A stretch of DNA of 64,000 bases, from positions 62,001 through 126,000 of the forward strand of contig NZ_JARVKY010000018.1 of NCBI RefSeq assembly GCF_029813785.1, in the 5' to 3' direction. The notes under the pieces are model-generated. The model was not told where the DNA came from and did no database searches. It worked only from the letters and a program-made list of their open reading frames with translations. Source of the DNA: Streptomyces sp. DH41. Its GTDB lineage: Bacteria > Actinomycetota > Actinomycetes > Streptomycetales > Streptomycetaceae. The position numbers and the translations under genes are program-made. This document shows, piece by piece, positions 35,349 through 45,097 of this stretch; position 1 is the first letter of the stretch, and every line of letters starts with the position of its first letter.

Positions 35349-38201
35349 TTGTCCCCGACCAGCGAGACCGCGAACGGCGGCCGCCGACTCGTCATCGTCG
35401 AGTCGCCTGCCAAGGCGAAGACGATCAAGGGCTATCTCGGCCCTGGCTACGTCGTCGAGGCGAGCGTCGGGCACATCCGCGACCTTCCCAGCGGCGCCGC
35501 GGAGGTGCCCGAGAAGTACACCGGTGAGGTCCGCCGCCTCGGTGTGGACGTCGAACACGACTTCCAGCCGATCTATGTGGTCAACGCTGACAAGAAGGCG
35601 CAGGTCAGGAAACTCAAGGACCTGCTGAAGGACTCCGACGAGCTCTTCCTCGCCACCGATGAGGACCGCGAGGGCGAGGCCATCGCCTGGCACCTTCAGG
35701 AAGTCCTCAAGCCGAAGATCCCCGTCAAGCGCATGGTGTTCCACGAGATCACCAAGGACGCGATCCGCGCCGCCGTCGCCAACCCGCGCGAGCTCAACCA
35801 GAAGCTCGTGGACGCCCAGGAGACCCGCCGCATCCTCGACCGCCTCTACGGCTACGAGGTCTCGCCGGTCCTCTGGAAGAAGGTCATGCCGAAGCTCTCG
35901 GCCGGCCGCGTCCAGTCCGTCGCCACGCGCCTGGTGGTGGAGCGGGAGCGTGAGCGCATGGCGTTCCGTTCCGCCGAGTACTGGGACCTGACGGGCACCT
36001 TCGCGACCGGCCGCGCCGGTGACGCCTCCGACCCGTCGATGCTGGTCGCCCGCCTGCAGACCGTCGACGGCCGGCGCGTCGCGCAAGGCCGTGACTTCGA
36101 TTCCCTGGGCCAGATCAAGAGCGCGAACACCCTCCACCTCGACGAGGCGAACGCCCGCGGGCTCGCCGCCGCCCTGGAGGACACGCGCTTCGCGGTCCGC
36201 TCCGTGGAGTCCAAGCCGTACCGCCGCTCGCCGTACGCCCCGTTCCGTACGACGACGCTGCAGCAGGAAGCTTCGAGGAAGCTCGGCTTCGGCGCCAAGG
36301 CGACCATGCAGATCGCCCAGAAGCTGTACGAGAACGGCTACATCACCTACATGCGTACGGACTCGACGACCCTGAGCGACACGGCGATCAACGCCGCCCG
36401 CGCCCAGGTCACTCAGCTGTACGGCGCCGACTACCTCCCCGCACAGCCGAGGACGTACGCCGGCAAGGTCAAGAACGCGCAGGAGGCGCACGAGGCGATC
36501 CGCCCCTCGGGCGACCGCTTCCGTACGCCCGCCGAGACCGGGCTGACCGGCGACCAGTTCAGGCTCTACGAGCTCATCTGGAAGCGGACCGTCGCCTCCC
36601 AGATGAAGGACGCGACCGGCAACAGCGTCACCGTGAAGATCGGCGGCGCCGCCTCCGACGGGCGGGACGTCGAGTTCAGCGCGTCCGGCAAGACGATCAC
36701 CTTCCACGGCTTCCTGAAGGCCTACGTCGAAGGCGCCGACGACCCGAACGCCGAGCTGGACGACCGCGAGCGCCGGCTGCCGCAGGTCGCCCAGGGCGAC
36801 GCGCTGACGGCCGACGAGATCACGGTCGACGGCCACGCCACCAAGCCCCCGGCCCGCTACACCGAGGCGTCGCTGGTCAAGGAGCTGGAAGAGCGCGAGA
36901 TCGGCCGCCCGTCGACGTACGCGTCGATCATCGGCACGATCCTGGACCGCGGCTACGTTTTCAAGAAGGGCACGGCACTCGTCCCGTCCTTCCTTTCCTT
37001 CGCCGTCGTCAACCTCCTGGAGAAGCACTTCGGGCGGCTCGTCGACTACGGCTTCACCGCCGAGATGGAGGGCGACCTCGACGCCATCGCCCGCGGCGAG
37101 GCCCAGGCGGTGCCGTGGCTGCGCCGCTTCTACTTCGGTGAGGGCACAGGCAACGGCGGCGCGGCCGACGCCGGCAACGGCGACGGGGACCACCTCGGCG
37201 GCCTCAAGGAACTCGTGACCGACCTCGGCGCGATCGACGCGCGCGAGGTGTCGTCCTTCCCCGTCGGCAACGACATCGTGCTGCGCGTCGGGCGCTACGG
37301 CCCGTACATCGAGCGTGGCGAGAAGGACTCCGAGAACCACCAGCGCGCCGACGTCCCCGAGGACCTGGCGCCGGACGAGCTCTCCGTCGAACTGGCGGAG
37401 GAACTGCTCGCCAAGCCGAGCGGCGACTTCGAGCTGGGCACCGACCCGGCCACCGGCCACGCCATCGTCGCCAAGGACGGCCGCTACGGGCCCTACGTCA
37501 CCGAGGTGCTCCCCGAGGGCACGCCGAAGACCGGCAAGAACGCCGTGAAGCCGCGTACGGCCTCGCTGTTCAAGTCGATGGCGCTGGACACGGTCACCCT
37601 GGACGACGCCCTCAAGCTCATGTCGCTGCCGCGTGTCGTCGGCGCCGACGCGGAGGGCGTCGAGATCACCGCGCAGAACGGCCGCTACGGCCCGTACCTG
37701 AAGAAGGGCACGGACTCGCGGTCCCTCCAGGCGGAGGAGCAGCTCTTCACGATCACGCTGGAGGAGGCGCTGGCGATCTACGCCCAGCCCAAGCAGCGTG
37801 GCCGGGCCGCGGCCAAGCCGCCGCTGAAGGAGCTGGGCACCGACCCGGTCAGCGAGAAGCCGGTCGTGGTCAAGGACGGCCGCTTCGGCGCGTACGTCAC
37901 CGACGGCGAGACCAACGCGACCCTGCGCTCCGGCGACAGCGTCGAGGAGATCACGCCGGAGCGCGGCTACGAGCTGCTCGCCGAGAAGCGCGCCAAGGGG
38001 CCCGCCAAGAAGACGGCCAAGAAGTCCGCCGCCAAGAAGGCCCCGGCCAAGAAGGCGACGGCGAAGAAGACCGCGGCCAAGAAGACGGCGGCGGCGAAGA
38101 CGACGGCCGCGAAGAAGACCACGGCCAAGACCACGGCGAAGAAGACGGCCACCAAGACAGCCGCCAAGAAGGCCACCGCGTCGGAGACGTTGGAGGACTG
38201 A
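35349..38201 (+). CDS. topA: DNA topoisomerase I with basic C-terminal tail
   Basis: Type IA topoisomerase of 950 residues that relaxes negative supercoils. The Toprim domain begins RLVIVESPAKAKTIKGYLG and carries ATDEDREGEAIAW. The active-site tyrosine is about Tyr334 in YITYMRTDSTTLS. Four repeats of the type FELGTDPATGHAIVAKDGRYG replace zinc ribbons. The last about 65 residues are KKTAKK/AKKAT repeats, a hallmark of actinobacterial TopA that increases processivity. The start is TTG 35349 with GGAGAG about 12 bases upstream, matching the family N-terminus. Confidence 0.95.
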   Translation: MSPTSETANGGRRLVIVESPAKAKTIKGYLGPGYVVEASVGHIRDLPSGAAEVPEKYTGEVRRLGVDVEHDFQPIYVVNADKKAQVRKLKDLLKDSDELFLATDEDREGEAIAWHLQEVLKPKIPVKRMVFHEITKDAIRAAVANPRELNQKLVDAQETRRILDRLYGYEVSPVLWKKVMPKLSAGRVQSVATRLVVERERERMAFRSAEYWDLTGTFATGRAGDASDPSMLVARLQTVDGRRVAQGRDFDSLGQIKSANTLHLDEANARGLAAALEDTRFAVRSVESKPYRRSPYAPFRTTTLQQEASRKLGFGAKATMQIAQKLYENGYITYMRTDSTTLSDTAINAARAQVTQLYGADYLPAQPRTYAGKVKNAQEAHEAIRPSGDRFRTPAETGLTGDQFRLYELIWKRTVASQMKDATGNSVTVKIGGAASDGRDVEFSASGKTITFHGFLKAYVEGADDPNAELDDRERRLPQVAQGDALTADEITVDGHATKPPARYTEASLVKELEEREIGRPSTYASIIGTILDRGYVFKKGTALVPSFLSFAVVNLLEKHFGRLVDYGFTAEMEGDLDAIARGEAQAVPWLRRFYFGEGTGNGGAADAGNGDGDHLGGLKELVTDLGAIDAREVSSFPVGNDIVLRVGRYGPYIERGEKDSENHQRADVPEDLAPDELSVELAEELLAKPSGDFELGTDPATGHAIVAKDGRYGPYVTEVLPEGTPKTGKNAVKPRTASLFKSMALDTVTLDDALKLMSLPRVVGADAEGVEITAQNGRYGPYLKKGTDSRSLQAEEQLFTITLEEALAIYAQPKQRGRAAAKPPLKELGTDPVSEKPVVVKDGRFGAYVTDGETNATLRSGDSVEEITPERGYELLAEKRAKGPAKKTAKKSAAKKAPAKKATAKKTAAKKTAAAKTTAAKKTTAKTTAKKTATKTAAKKATASETLED

Positions 38202-38284
38202 GCCCGGCTCAGCAGCCGCTGAGCCCGTCGGCCCTCCAGGCACGCCAAGCGCGCCACGCCCTCCACGCGCTCTTCGCGAAACGA

Positions 38285-38315
38285 ACGCCCCGGCATCATT
38301 TCGATGTCGGGGCGT
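38285..38315 (+). terminator. Terminator of topA
   Basis: A 13-bp stem (acgccccggcatc paired with gatgtcggggcgt, one G-T pair) and 5-base loop, 84 bases after the stop codon. Confidence 0.75.
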
Positions 38316-38370
38316 GCGTACGTTCGGCCGGACACGCCGGACTGTCGGCGACGGCAGATAGGCTGAACGC

Positions 38371-41300
38371 ATGACGCGAGCCGAGCAGCCAACGGCCACT
38401 CACCCCGCCCCGGACGACGCCCTGGTCGCGGACTCCCGCGAGCGCGCCGTCCGCGCCCTGCTGCGCCGCCCGCAGTTGAGGCGGTTGTGGAGCGCACAGC
38501 TCGTAGGGGGTGTCGGCGACATCCTCGCCCTCCTGGTGCTGGTCCTCCTCGCCGTCCAGGCCGCGATCGGCGCGGGCTCTTTCGGCGGGGGCTACCGGGG
38601 CGTGGCGTTCGCAGTGGCGACCGTTTTCGGCGTGCGCATCCTGGCGACGCTGCTCTTCGGCGCGGTCCTGCTCGGACCCCTCACCTCACTCACCTCACCG
38701 GACGGTCCGCTCGACCGGCGCTGGACCATGGTCGGCGCCGACGGACTGCGGGCCGCGCTGCTGATCGTCGCTCCGCTGTGGATCGACTGGACGCCGGACG
38801 ACGCGCTCGCCGTCCTCCTGGTGACCGCCTTCGTCACCGGCGTCGCCGAGCGCTTCTGGACGGTGTGCCGGGAGAGCGCGGCCCCCGCGCTGCTGCCCGC
38901 GCCGCCGCTGGAGGGCGCGACGGTACGACCGCTGCCGGACCACATGGACGCGCTGCGCCGCCTGTCACTGCGTACGGGCTTCGTGGCGATCCCCCTCGCC
39001 GGCGCCGTGCTGGTCGTCGCGGGACTGCTGAACAACCTGCTGGGCGCCGGCATCGACTGGTTCGCCGAGCACCAGGCGGCGCTCGGCTCCTACGTCGCCG
39101 CCGGGCTGTTCGCCGCGTCCCTGTCCGTGGTGTCCTTCCTGGAGCTGCCCGGCGTCCGCACCCCGCGCGCGCGGTCGCCGCTGGAGGGCATGCGCCGCCC
39201 CAAGAGCGGCACCGGCGTCGACAAGGGCCGCACCGGAGTCCTTCCCCTGCTGGTGCTCGCCTGTGCGGCGGTCGCCGCCGTGGTGTCCGCCGTGGTCGCC
39301 GTGGCGGTGCTGCACGCCAAGGACCTGGGTGGCGGCCCCGTGCTGTACGGGCTGATGGTGGGCGCGCTGACCGGCGGTGTCGTCGTCGGTATCCGTACGG
39401 CCCCCGCCCTGCTGCCGTCCCTGTCGCGCCGGCGGCTGCTGGCCCTGGCGATCGCCGTCGTCGGCGTCGCCCTGCTGGCCGCCGGGCTCGTACCGGACGA
39501 CACCACCGTGCTGCTGCTCCTCACGCTGGCCGGCGTCGGCGCGGGCGTGACCGCCAACACCGGGCACGCGCTGCTCGACCAGGAGACCGAGGAACACCGC
39601 CGGGCGCGGACGACGGAGCACCTGCACGCGGTCGTCCGCGTGTACGTGGCGCTCGGCGCGGTCGTCGCGCCCGTGATGGCGGCGTCGATCGGACCGCACC
39701 GGCTGGAGAACGGCAGGTTCGTCTTCGCGCACGGTGGCGCCGCGTTCATCCTGATGCTGGTCGGCGCGCTGCTGCTGCCGGTGGCCGCGCTGGTGCTGGC
39801 CAAGGTCGACGACCGCTCCGGAGTCCCTCTGCGGCACGATCTGCGGGACGCGCTGCTCGGCGGCGACGACCCGGTGCCGACGCCCGTGTCGAACGGTTTC
39901 TTCATCGCCCTGGAGGGCGGCGACGGCGCGGGGAAGTCCACCCAGGCCGAGGCCCTCGCCGAGTGGATCAGGGGCAAGGGCCACGAGGTCGTGCTGACGC
40001 GCGAGCCGGGGGCGACACCGGTGGGCAAGCGCCTGCGGTCGATCCTGCTGGACGTGTCGAGTGCCGGTCTGTCGCACCGCGCGGAGGCGCTGCTGTACGC
40101 CGCCGACCGCGCGGAGCACGTCGACACCGTGGTCCGGCCGGCGCTGGAGCGGGGCGCCGTGGTCATCTCCGACCGGTACATCGACTCCTCGGTGGCCTAC
40201 CAGGGCGCCGGCCGTGATCTGTCGCCGACCGAGATCGCCCGCATCAACCGCTGGGCGACCGACGGGCTCGTACCGCATCTGACCGTCCTGCTGGACGTCC
40301 CGCCGGAGACCGCGCGCGAGCGGTTCACCGAGGCGCCCGACCGGCTCGAGTCGGAGCCCGCCGAGTTCCACGCGCGCGTGCGCTCCGGTTTCCTGACCCT
40401 TGCCGCGGCCGACCCCGGGCGTTACCTCGTCGTGGACGCGGGCCAGGAGCCCGAGGCCGTCACCACCGTCGTACGCCACCGGCTCGACCAGGTGCTGCCG
40501 CTGTCCGAGGCCGAGATCAAGGCCCAGGAGGAGGCGCGCCGCAAGGCCGAGGAGGAGGCGCGCCGCAAGGCCGAGGAGGAGGCCGCGCGCAAGGCCGAGG
40601 AGGAGCGCCTGGAGCGCGAGCGCCTCGAACAGCTCGAGCGGCTGCGCGCCGAGGAGGAGGAGCGCAAGCGGCGCGAGCTGGAGGAGGCGCAGCGGCGCGA
40701 GGCCGAACGGCAGGCGGAGGAGGCCCGGCAGCGGGCCGAGGAGGCCCGCCGGAAGGCCGAGGAGGAGCGGGCACGGCTCCTGGCGGAGGAGAAGGCGCGC
40801 GCCGAGGAGGAGGCCCGGCTGCGGGCCGAGGAGGAGCGACGCCGCAAGCAGGCCGAGGAGGAGGAGCGGCTGCGGGCCGAGGCCGAGGCCCGTCGCCTGG
40901 AGAAGCAGCGCAAGGCCGAGGAGGCCCTGATGCGGGCCGAGGAGGCCCGCCGGGCGGCGGAGCAGGCGGCGGCAGCGGCCGCGGCGGGCCCGAAGCCGAC
41001 GGCACCTCCCGCGGCGGACGCGCCCCGTCCGGTGCCGCCCGCTCCGGCCGCCTCGCACCCCTCGGACGCGATGACCGTGCCGACGCCGGTCGTGACCCCG
41101 ACGAACGCCTCGGGCGGGCCGGTGGAGGACACGGCGGTACTGCGGCCGGTGCGGGACTCGGCCGACTCCCGTGACGACCGGGGTGGCGCCGAGGACGACG
41201 CCCGGGGCGGGCGCGGCGACGACGGCCGGGCACCCGGGGCACCGGGAGCCTCCGGACGCGACTTCGGACATGAGCCCGAGCCCGAATTCGAGCCCGAGTC

Positions 41301-41775
41301 CGAGTCCGAGGTGACGACCGAGCTGCCCATGCCGCCGGTGCCGCCCGGTGCGGCGGACGAGACGGCGGTGCTGCCCGCGGTGGAGCCCCGGGCCGCCGAC
41401 GAGACGGCGGTCCTGCCCCCCGTACGCGAGGACGACCCCGCCGACCGGGTGCCGCCCGGTTACTTCCGCGAGGACGGACCGGCCACTCGTACCGACCGGT
41501 CCGGGGAACCCCAGGACCGCACGCGCGAGCTGCCGCGGATCGACCCGGACCAGGCACCGCCCCGCAGGCCGCGCCCGGACTGGGCCGAGGAGACACCGCT
41601 GGACGACCTGCCGACGCTCGCTGACGAGCTGCTCGGCCCGCGCGACGGCGAGCGTGACGGAGGCGGCCGGAGCGGCATCCGGCGTGACAGGCGGGGCGAC
41701 GGCCGCGGCGACGGTCGTGGTGATGGTCGTGGTGACGACGAAGGCCGCCGGGGGAAGGGCCGGGGCCGGCGCTGA
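38371..41775 (+). CDS. tmk: MFS-like membrane domain / thymidylate kinase / coiled-coil fusion
   Basis: Multidomain protein of 1134 residues. Residues about 30-500 are a transporter-like (MFS) region with 10-12 membrane helices. Residues 508-712 are a full thymidylate kinase (dTMP to dTDP): P-loop LEGGDGAGKSTQ, the DR(Y/H) motif SDRYIDSSVAYQG, and TREPGATPVGKRLR. Residues about 713-868 are an Arg/Lys/Glu/Ala coiled coil, followed by an acidic, proline-rich tail ending in Arg/Gly/Asp repeats. Typical Tmk is about 210 residues. The kinase would be held at the inner membrane surface. The start is ATG 38371 with TAGGCT ten bases before it. Confidence 0.9.
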   Translation: MTRAEQPTATHPAPDDALVADSRERAVRALLRRPQLRRLWSAQLVGGVGDILALLVLVLLAVQAAIGAGSFGGGYRGVAFAVATVFGVRILATLLFGAVLLGPLTSLTSPDGPLDRRWTMVGADGLRAALLIVAPLWIDWTPDDALAVLLVTAFVTGVAERFWTVCRESAAPALLPAPPLEGATVRPLPDHMDALRRLSLRTGFVAIPLAGAVLVVAGLLNNLLGAGIDWFAEHQAALGSYVAAGLFAASLSVVSFLELPGVRTPRARSPLEGMRRPKSGTGVDKGRTGVLPLLVLACAAVAAVVSAVVAVAVLHAKDLGGGPVLYGLMVGALTGGVVVGIRTAPALLPSLSRRRLLALAIAVVGVALLAAGLVPDDTTVLLLLTLAGVGAGVTANTGHALLDQETEEHRRARTTEHLHAVVRVYVALGAVVAPVMAASIGPHRLENGRFVFAHGGAAFILMLVGALLLPVAALVLAKVDDRSGVPLRHDLRDALLGGDDPVPTPVSNGFFIALEGGDGAGKSTQAEALAEWIRGKGHEVVLTREPGATPVGKRLRSILLDVSSAGLSHRAEALLYAADRAEHVDTVVRPALERGAVVISDRYIDSSVAYQGAGRDLSPTEIARINRWATDGLVPHLTVLLDVPPETARERFTEAPDRLESEPAEFHARVRSGFLTLAAADPGRYLVVDAGQEPEAVTTVVRHRLDQVLPLSEAEIKAQEEARRKAEEEARRKAEEEAARKAEEERLERERLEQLERLRAEEEERKRRELEEAQRREAERQAEEARQRAEEARRKAEEERARLLAEEKARAEEEARLRAEEERRRKQAEEEERLRAEAEARRLEKQRKAEEALMRAEEARRAAEQAAAAAAAGPKPTAPPAADAPRPVPPAPAASHPSDAMTVPTPVVTPTNASGGPVEDTAVLRPVRDSADSRDDRGGAEDDARGGRGDDGRAPGAPGASGRDFGHEPEPEFEPESESEVTTELPMPPVPPGAADETAVLPAVEPRAADETAVLPPVREDDPADRVPPGYFREDGPATRTDRSGEPQDRTRELPRIDPDQAPPRRPRPDWAEETPLDDLPTLADELLGPRDGERDGGGRSGIRRDRRGDGRGDGRGDGRGDDEGRRGKGRGRR

Positions 41776-41938
41776 CCGGCCGGGCCGCCCACCCGGGCCC
41801 AGGTGTCCCACGGGGCCCGGGCCCGATGTCCGCCGGGCCCACGGGGCGGCCCGGGGCCCGTTGTCAGTGCCGCCCCGCACAATGGAGGACGCGGCGCGGA
41901 GCAGTGTGGCGGAGTGTGACGGAAGGACGGTGTGACCC

Positions 41939-43144
41939 ATGACCGTGTGGGACGACCTCGTCGGGCAGGAGAAGGTGAGCGAGCAGCTCGCCGCCGCTGC
42001 CCGGGACGCCGACGCCTTCGTCACCGCCGCCGCGGCCGACGGCCCGCTCCCCGAGACGTCGAGCATGACCCACGCCTGGCTGTTCACCGGCCCGCCCGGC
42101 GCGGGAGTGACGCAGACGGCGCGGGCCTTCGCCGCCGCGCTGCAGTGCGTGAGCCCCGACCGTGCCCTCGGCGGCGTCCCCGGCTGCGGCTTCTGCGACG
42201 GATGCCACACGGCGCTCATCGGCACTCACGCGGACGTCAGCACGGTGGTCGCCGTGGGCGCGCAGATCCTCGTGGACGACATGCGCGACACGGTCCGCAA
42301 GTCGTTCACCTCACCCGCGAACGGCCGCTGGCAGATCATCCTCGTCGAGGACGCCGAGCGGCTGAACGAGAAGTCCGCCAACGCCGTCCTCAAGGCCGTC
42401 GAGGAGCCCGCCCCGCGTACGGTCTGGCTGCTGTGCGCCCCGTCCGTCGAGGACGTCCTGCCCACGATCCGCTCCCGCTGCCGCCACCTGAACCTGCGCA
42501 CGCCGTCGGTCGGTGCCGTCGCCGACATGCTCGTCCGGCGCGAGGGCATCGAGCCGGACGTCGCCGCCGGCGTGGCCCGGGCCACCCAGGGTCACGTCGA
42601 CCGTGCCCGCCGCCTGGCCACCGACCCGGCCGCCCGCGAGCGCCGGGTCGCCGTGCTGAAACTGCCGCTGCGCGTCGAGGACGTCGGCAGCGCCCTCAAG
42701 GCCGCCCAGGAACTGGTCGACGCCGCGGCGGAGGACGCCAAGCAGCTCGCCGAGGAGATGGACAGCAAGGAGACCGAGGAACTGAAGGCCGCCCTGGGCG
42801 CGGCCCAGGGCGGCCGGCTGCCGCGCGGCACGGCAGGCGTGATCAAGGAACTCGAGGACAACCAGAAGCGTCGCAGCAGACGCACCCAACGCAACAGCCT
42901 CAACCTCGCGCTGACCGACCTCACCGCCTTCTACCGCGATGTCCTGGCCCTCCAGCTCGGGTCCCGCGTGGCGATCGCCAACGCCGACGCGGAGGACGCC
43001 CTGGAGCGTCTCGCCCGCGCCGGCACACCGGAGTCCACCCTGCGCCGTATCGAGGCCATCGCGGCCTGCGGGGAGGCCCTCGACCGCAATGTGCCGCCGC
43101 TGCTCGCGGTGGAGGCGATGACGATGGCGCTGAGAGAGGGCTGA
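41939..43144 (+). CDS. holB: DNA polymerase III subunit delta prime
   Basis: AAA+ clamp-loader subunit of 401 residues. The Walker A position is GPPGAGVTQTA, with Val in place of Lys, so it does not bind ATP, as expected for delta prime. The zinc cluster is CGFCDGC; DAERLNEKSANAVLKAVEEP is Walker B with the sensor region; SRC is TIRSRC. The start ATG 41939 has no strong ribosome binding site. It is often next to tmk, as here, probably in one replication/nucleotide unit. Confidence 0.94.
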   Translation: MTVWDDLVGQEKVSEQLAAAARDADAFVTAAAADGPLPETSSMTHAWLFTGPPGAGVTQTARAFAAALQCVSPDRALGGVPGCGFCDGCHTALIGTHADVSTVVAVGAQILVDDMRDTVRKSFTSPANGRWQIILVEDAERLNEKSANAVLKAVEEPAPRTVWLLCAPSVEDVLPTIRSRCRHLNLRTPSVGAVADMLVRREGIEPDVAAGVARATQGHVDRARRLATDPAARERRVAVLKLPLRVEDVGSALKAAQELVDAAAEDAKQLAEEMDSKETEELKAALGAAQGGRLPRGTAGVIKELEDNQKRRSRRTQRNSLNLALTDLTAFYRDVLALQLGSRVAIANADAEDALERLARAGTPESTLRRIEAIAACGEALDRNVPPLLAVEAMTMALREG

Positions 43145-43182
43145 CCCGCCCGGGCGCCGGCGTCCGCGTCCGCGGTTGACGA

Positions 43183-43242
43183 CGTAACTCTTACGAGGCA
43201 CGCAGAGCACGCACTGCGACGATGTTGTCGCCGAGAGTTACG
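43183..43242. promoter_or_regulatory. Distant inverted repeat upstream of the peptidase gene
   Basis: cgtaactct (43183-43191) and its reverse complement agagttacg (43234-43242) flank 42 bases just before the start codon at 43251. TTGACG at 43176 is a possible -35. It could be an operator pair or an RNA stem. Confidence 0.3.
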
Positions 43243-43250
43243 CTCGCTCA

Positions 43251-44867
43251 ATGCACACAAGGCGCACCCACCGCAGGACCCGCATCGGCAGGACCCGTAC
43301 CGGAGCCACGCTGCTGGCCGCCGCGCTGCTCGCCACCGCCTGCTCGGCCGGGGGCGCGTCGACGTCCGCCGGTTCGGCGGCGGAGGCGGCCGGCTCGACG
43401 GAGGCGGCGAAGGCGACCCTGGCCGCGCTGCCGCAAGCCACGCCCTCCGCGCTGACGCCGTATTACGAGCAGAAGCTGAGCTGGCGCGACTGCGGCGTCC
43501 CCGGCTTCCAGTGCGCCACCATGAAGGCCCCGCTCGACTACGCGAAGCCGGCCGAGGGAGACGTCCGGCTCGCCGTGGCCCGCAAGAAGGCCACCGGCCC
43601 GGGCAAGAGGCTCGGCTCGCTGCTGGTGAACCCGGGCGGACCGGGCGGTTCGGCGATCGGCTACCTCCAGCAGTACGCCGGCATCGGCTACCCGAAGGAG
43701 GTCCGCGCCCAGTACGACATGGTGGCGGTCGATCCGCGGGGCGTGGCCCGCAGCGAGCCCGTCGAGTGCCTCGACGGACGCGAGATGGACGCGTACACGC
43801 GCACGGACGTCACCCCGGACGACGAGGGGGAGGCGGCCGAGCTGGTCGACGCGTACAAGGGGTTCGCGGAGGGCTGCGGAGCGGACGCGCCGAAGCTGCT
43901 GCGGCACGTGTCGACCGTCGAGGCGGCCCGGGACATGGACGTACTGCGGGCGGTGCTGGGCGACGAGAAGCTGAACTACGTCGGAGCCTCGTACGGCACC
44001 TTCCTCGGCGCGACGTACGCCGGCCTGTTCCCCGACCGGGCGGGCCGCCTGGTCCTGGACGGAGCGATGGACCCGTCCCTGCCCGCGCGCCGGCTGAACC
44101 TGGAGCAGACGGCGGGCTTCGAGACGGCGTTCCAGTCCTTCGCCAAGGACTGTGTGCGGCAGCCCGACTGCCCCCTCGGCGGTAAGGGAACCACCCCCGA
44201 ACGGGCCGGCAAGAACCTCAAGGCCTTCTTCGACGACCTGGACGCGGGGCCCGTCCCCACCGGTGACGCCGACGGCCGCGAGCTCACCGAATCCCTCGCC
44301 ACCACCGGCGTGATCGCGGCGATGTACGACGAGGCCGCCTGGCCGCAGCTGCGTGAGTCCCTGACCTCGGCGATGAAGGAGAACGACGGCGCCGGCCTGC
44401 TGGTCCTGTCCGACAGCTACTACGAGCGCGAGGCCGACGGCGGCTACAGCAACCTGATGTTCGCCAACGCCGCCGTGAACTGCCTCGACCTCCCCGCGGC
44501 CTTCTCCTCGCCGGACGAGGTGCGCGATGCCCTCCCCGACTTCGAGAAGGCGTCCCCGGTCTTCGGCGAGGGCCTCGCCTGGTCCTCCCTGAACTGCGCG
44601 TACTGGCCGGTGAAGCCCACGGGCGAGCCGCACCGCATCGAGGCGGCCGGCGCCACTCCGATCGTCGTGGTCGGCACCACCCGCGACCCGGCCACCCCGT
44701 ACCGCTGGGCCGAGGCCCTGGCCGGCCAGCTCTCCTCCGGCCGCCTCCTCACCTACGAGGGCGACGGCCACACCGCCTACGGCCGCGGCAGCGCCTGCGT
44801 CGACTCCGCGATCAACGCGTACCTGCTGCGCGGCACTCCGCCGGAAGACGGCAAACGCTGCTCGTAG
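43251..44867 (+). CDS. Secreted lipoprotein peptidase, S33 / tripeptidyl aminopeptidase-like
   Basis: Alpha/beta-hydrolase of 538 residues of the Streptomyces SlpD/SlpE/tripeptidyl-aminopeptidase type. An arginine-rich N-terminus leads to a lipobox (LATAC, Cys31). The oxyanion segment is LLVNPGGPGGSA; the nucleophile is Ser247 in GASYGTFLG; acid and histidine are near TTRDPATPYRWA and GDGHTAYGRGS. Four to six further cysteines suggest disulfides. It probably cleaves N-terminal tripeptides outside the cell. It is the resident copy; two more members lie in the island. Confidence 0.88.
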   Translation: MHTRRTHRRTRIGRTRTGATLLAAALLATACSAGGASTSAGSAAEAAGSTEAAKATLAALPQATPSALTPYYEQKLSWRDCGVPGFQCATMKAPLDYAKPAEGDVRLAVARKKATGPGKRLGSLLVNPGGPGGSAIGYLQQYAGIGYPKEVRAQYDMVAVDPRGVARSEPVECLDGREMDAYTRTDVTPDDEGEAAELVDAYKGFAEGCGADAPKLLRHVSTVEAARDMDVLRAVLGDEKLNYVGASYGTFLGATYAGLFPDRAGRLVLDGAMDPSLPARRLNLEQTAGFETAFQSFAKDCVRQPDCPLGGKGTTPERAGKNLKAFFDDLDAGPVPTGDADGRELTESLATTGVIAAMYDEAAWPQLRESLTSAMKENDGAGLLVLSDSYYEREADGGYSNLMFANAAVNCLDLPAAFSSPDEVRDALPDFEKASPVFGEGLAWSSLNCAYWPVKPTGEPHRIEAAGATPIVVVGTTRDPATPYRWAEALAGQLSSGRLLTYEGDGHTAYGRGSACVDSAINAYLLRGTPPEDGKRCS

Positions 44868-44888
44868 CCGACCCGGGACCGCCCCGGG

Positions 44889-44917
44889 CCGCCCCGGAAC
44901 CCCGGCCTCCGGGGCGG
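44889..44917 (+). terminator. Terminator of the peptidase gene
   Basis: A 9-bp perfect stem (ccgccccgg) with an 11-base loop, 22 bases after the stop and upstream of the tRNA gene. Confidence 0.6.
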
Positions 44918-44985
44918 TTACGAAGCACCCCGGGAAACTGTGTAGACTTACCGACGTTGCTGATCGCACCATAGGTCCGCAGCGC

Positions 44986-45059
44986 GCCGCCTTAGCTCAG
45001 ATGGCCAGAGCAACGCACTCGTAATGCGTAGGTCTCGGGTTCGAATCCCGAAGGCGGCT
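44986..45059 (+). tRNA. tRNA-Thr (anticodon CGT)
   Basis: A 74-base cloverleaf: acceptor stem GCCGCCT/AGGCGGC, D-arm GCTC, anticodon stem ACGCA/TGCGT, anticodon CGT at 45020-45022, and T-arm with GGTTCGAATCC. It reads threonine codon ACG. CCA is not encoded. Possible -10 element TAGACT at 44943. Its 3' part serves as attachment site of the island. Confidence 0.97.
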
Positions 45060-45060
45060 C
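45018..45060 (+). other. attL: 43-bp direct repeat in tRNA-Thr
   Basis: The 43 bases from the anticodon stem to one base past the tRNA end are repeated exactly at 62693-62735. This is the classical signature of tyrosine-recombinase integration into a tRNA 3' end. Confidence 0.9.
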
Positions 45061-45067
45061 AACGGTG

Positions 45068-45097
45068 AACCCCAGGTCAGGCTTCTGACCTGGGGTT
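45068..45097 (+). terminator. Terminator downstream of tRNA-Thr (island copy)
   Basis: A 13-bp perfect stem (aaccccaggtcag) with a 4-base loop. It resembles the hairpin after attR (62742-62772) but is not identical, so the element supplied its own terminator when it restored the tRNA end. Confidence 0.85.

Noticed and set aside
35268..38399. A 1043-codon minus-strand frame opposite topA
   Set aside because: Antisense shadow caused by high-GC codon bias; topA on the other strand is unambiguous.
40510..40980. Possible DNA repeat array in tmk
   Set aside because: The repetition follows from codons of a coiled coil (gaggaggcg-type); no exact long unit.
38965..42225. A 1086-codon minus-strand frame opposite tmk
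   Set aside because: Composition mirrors the Glu/Arg repeat of the real protein; no independent support.
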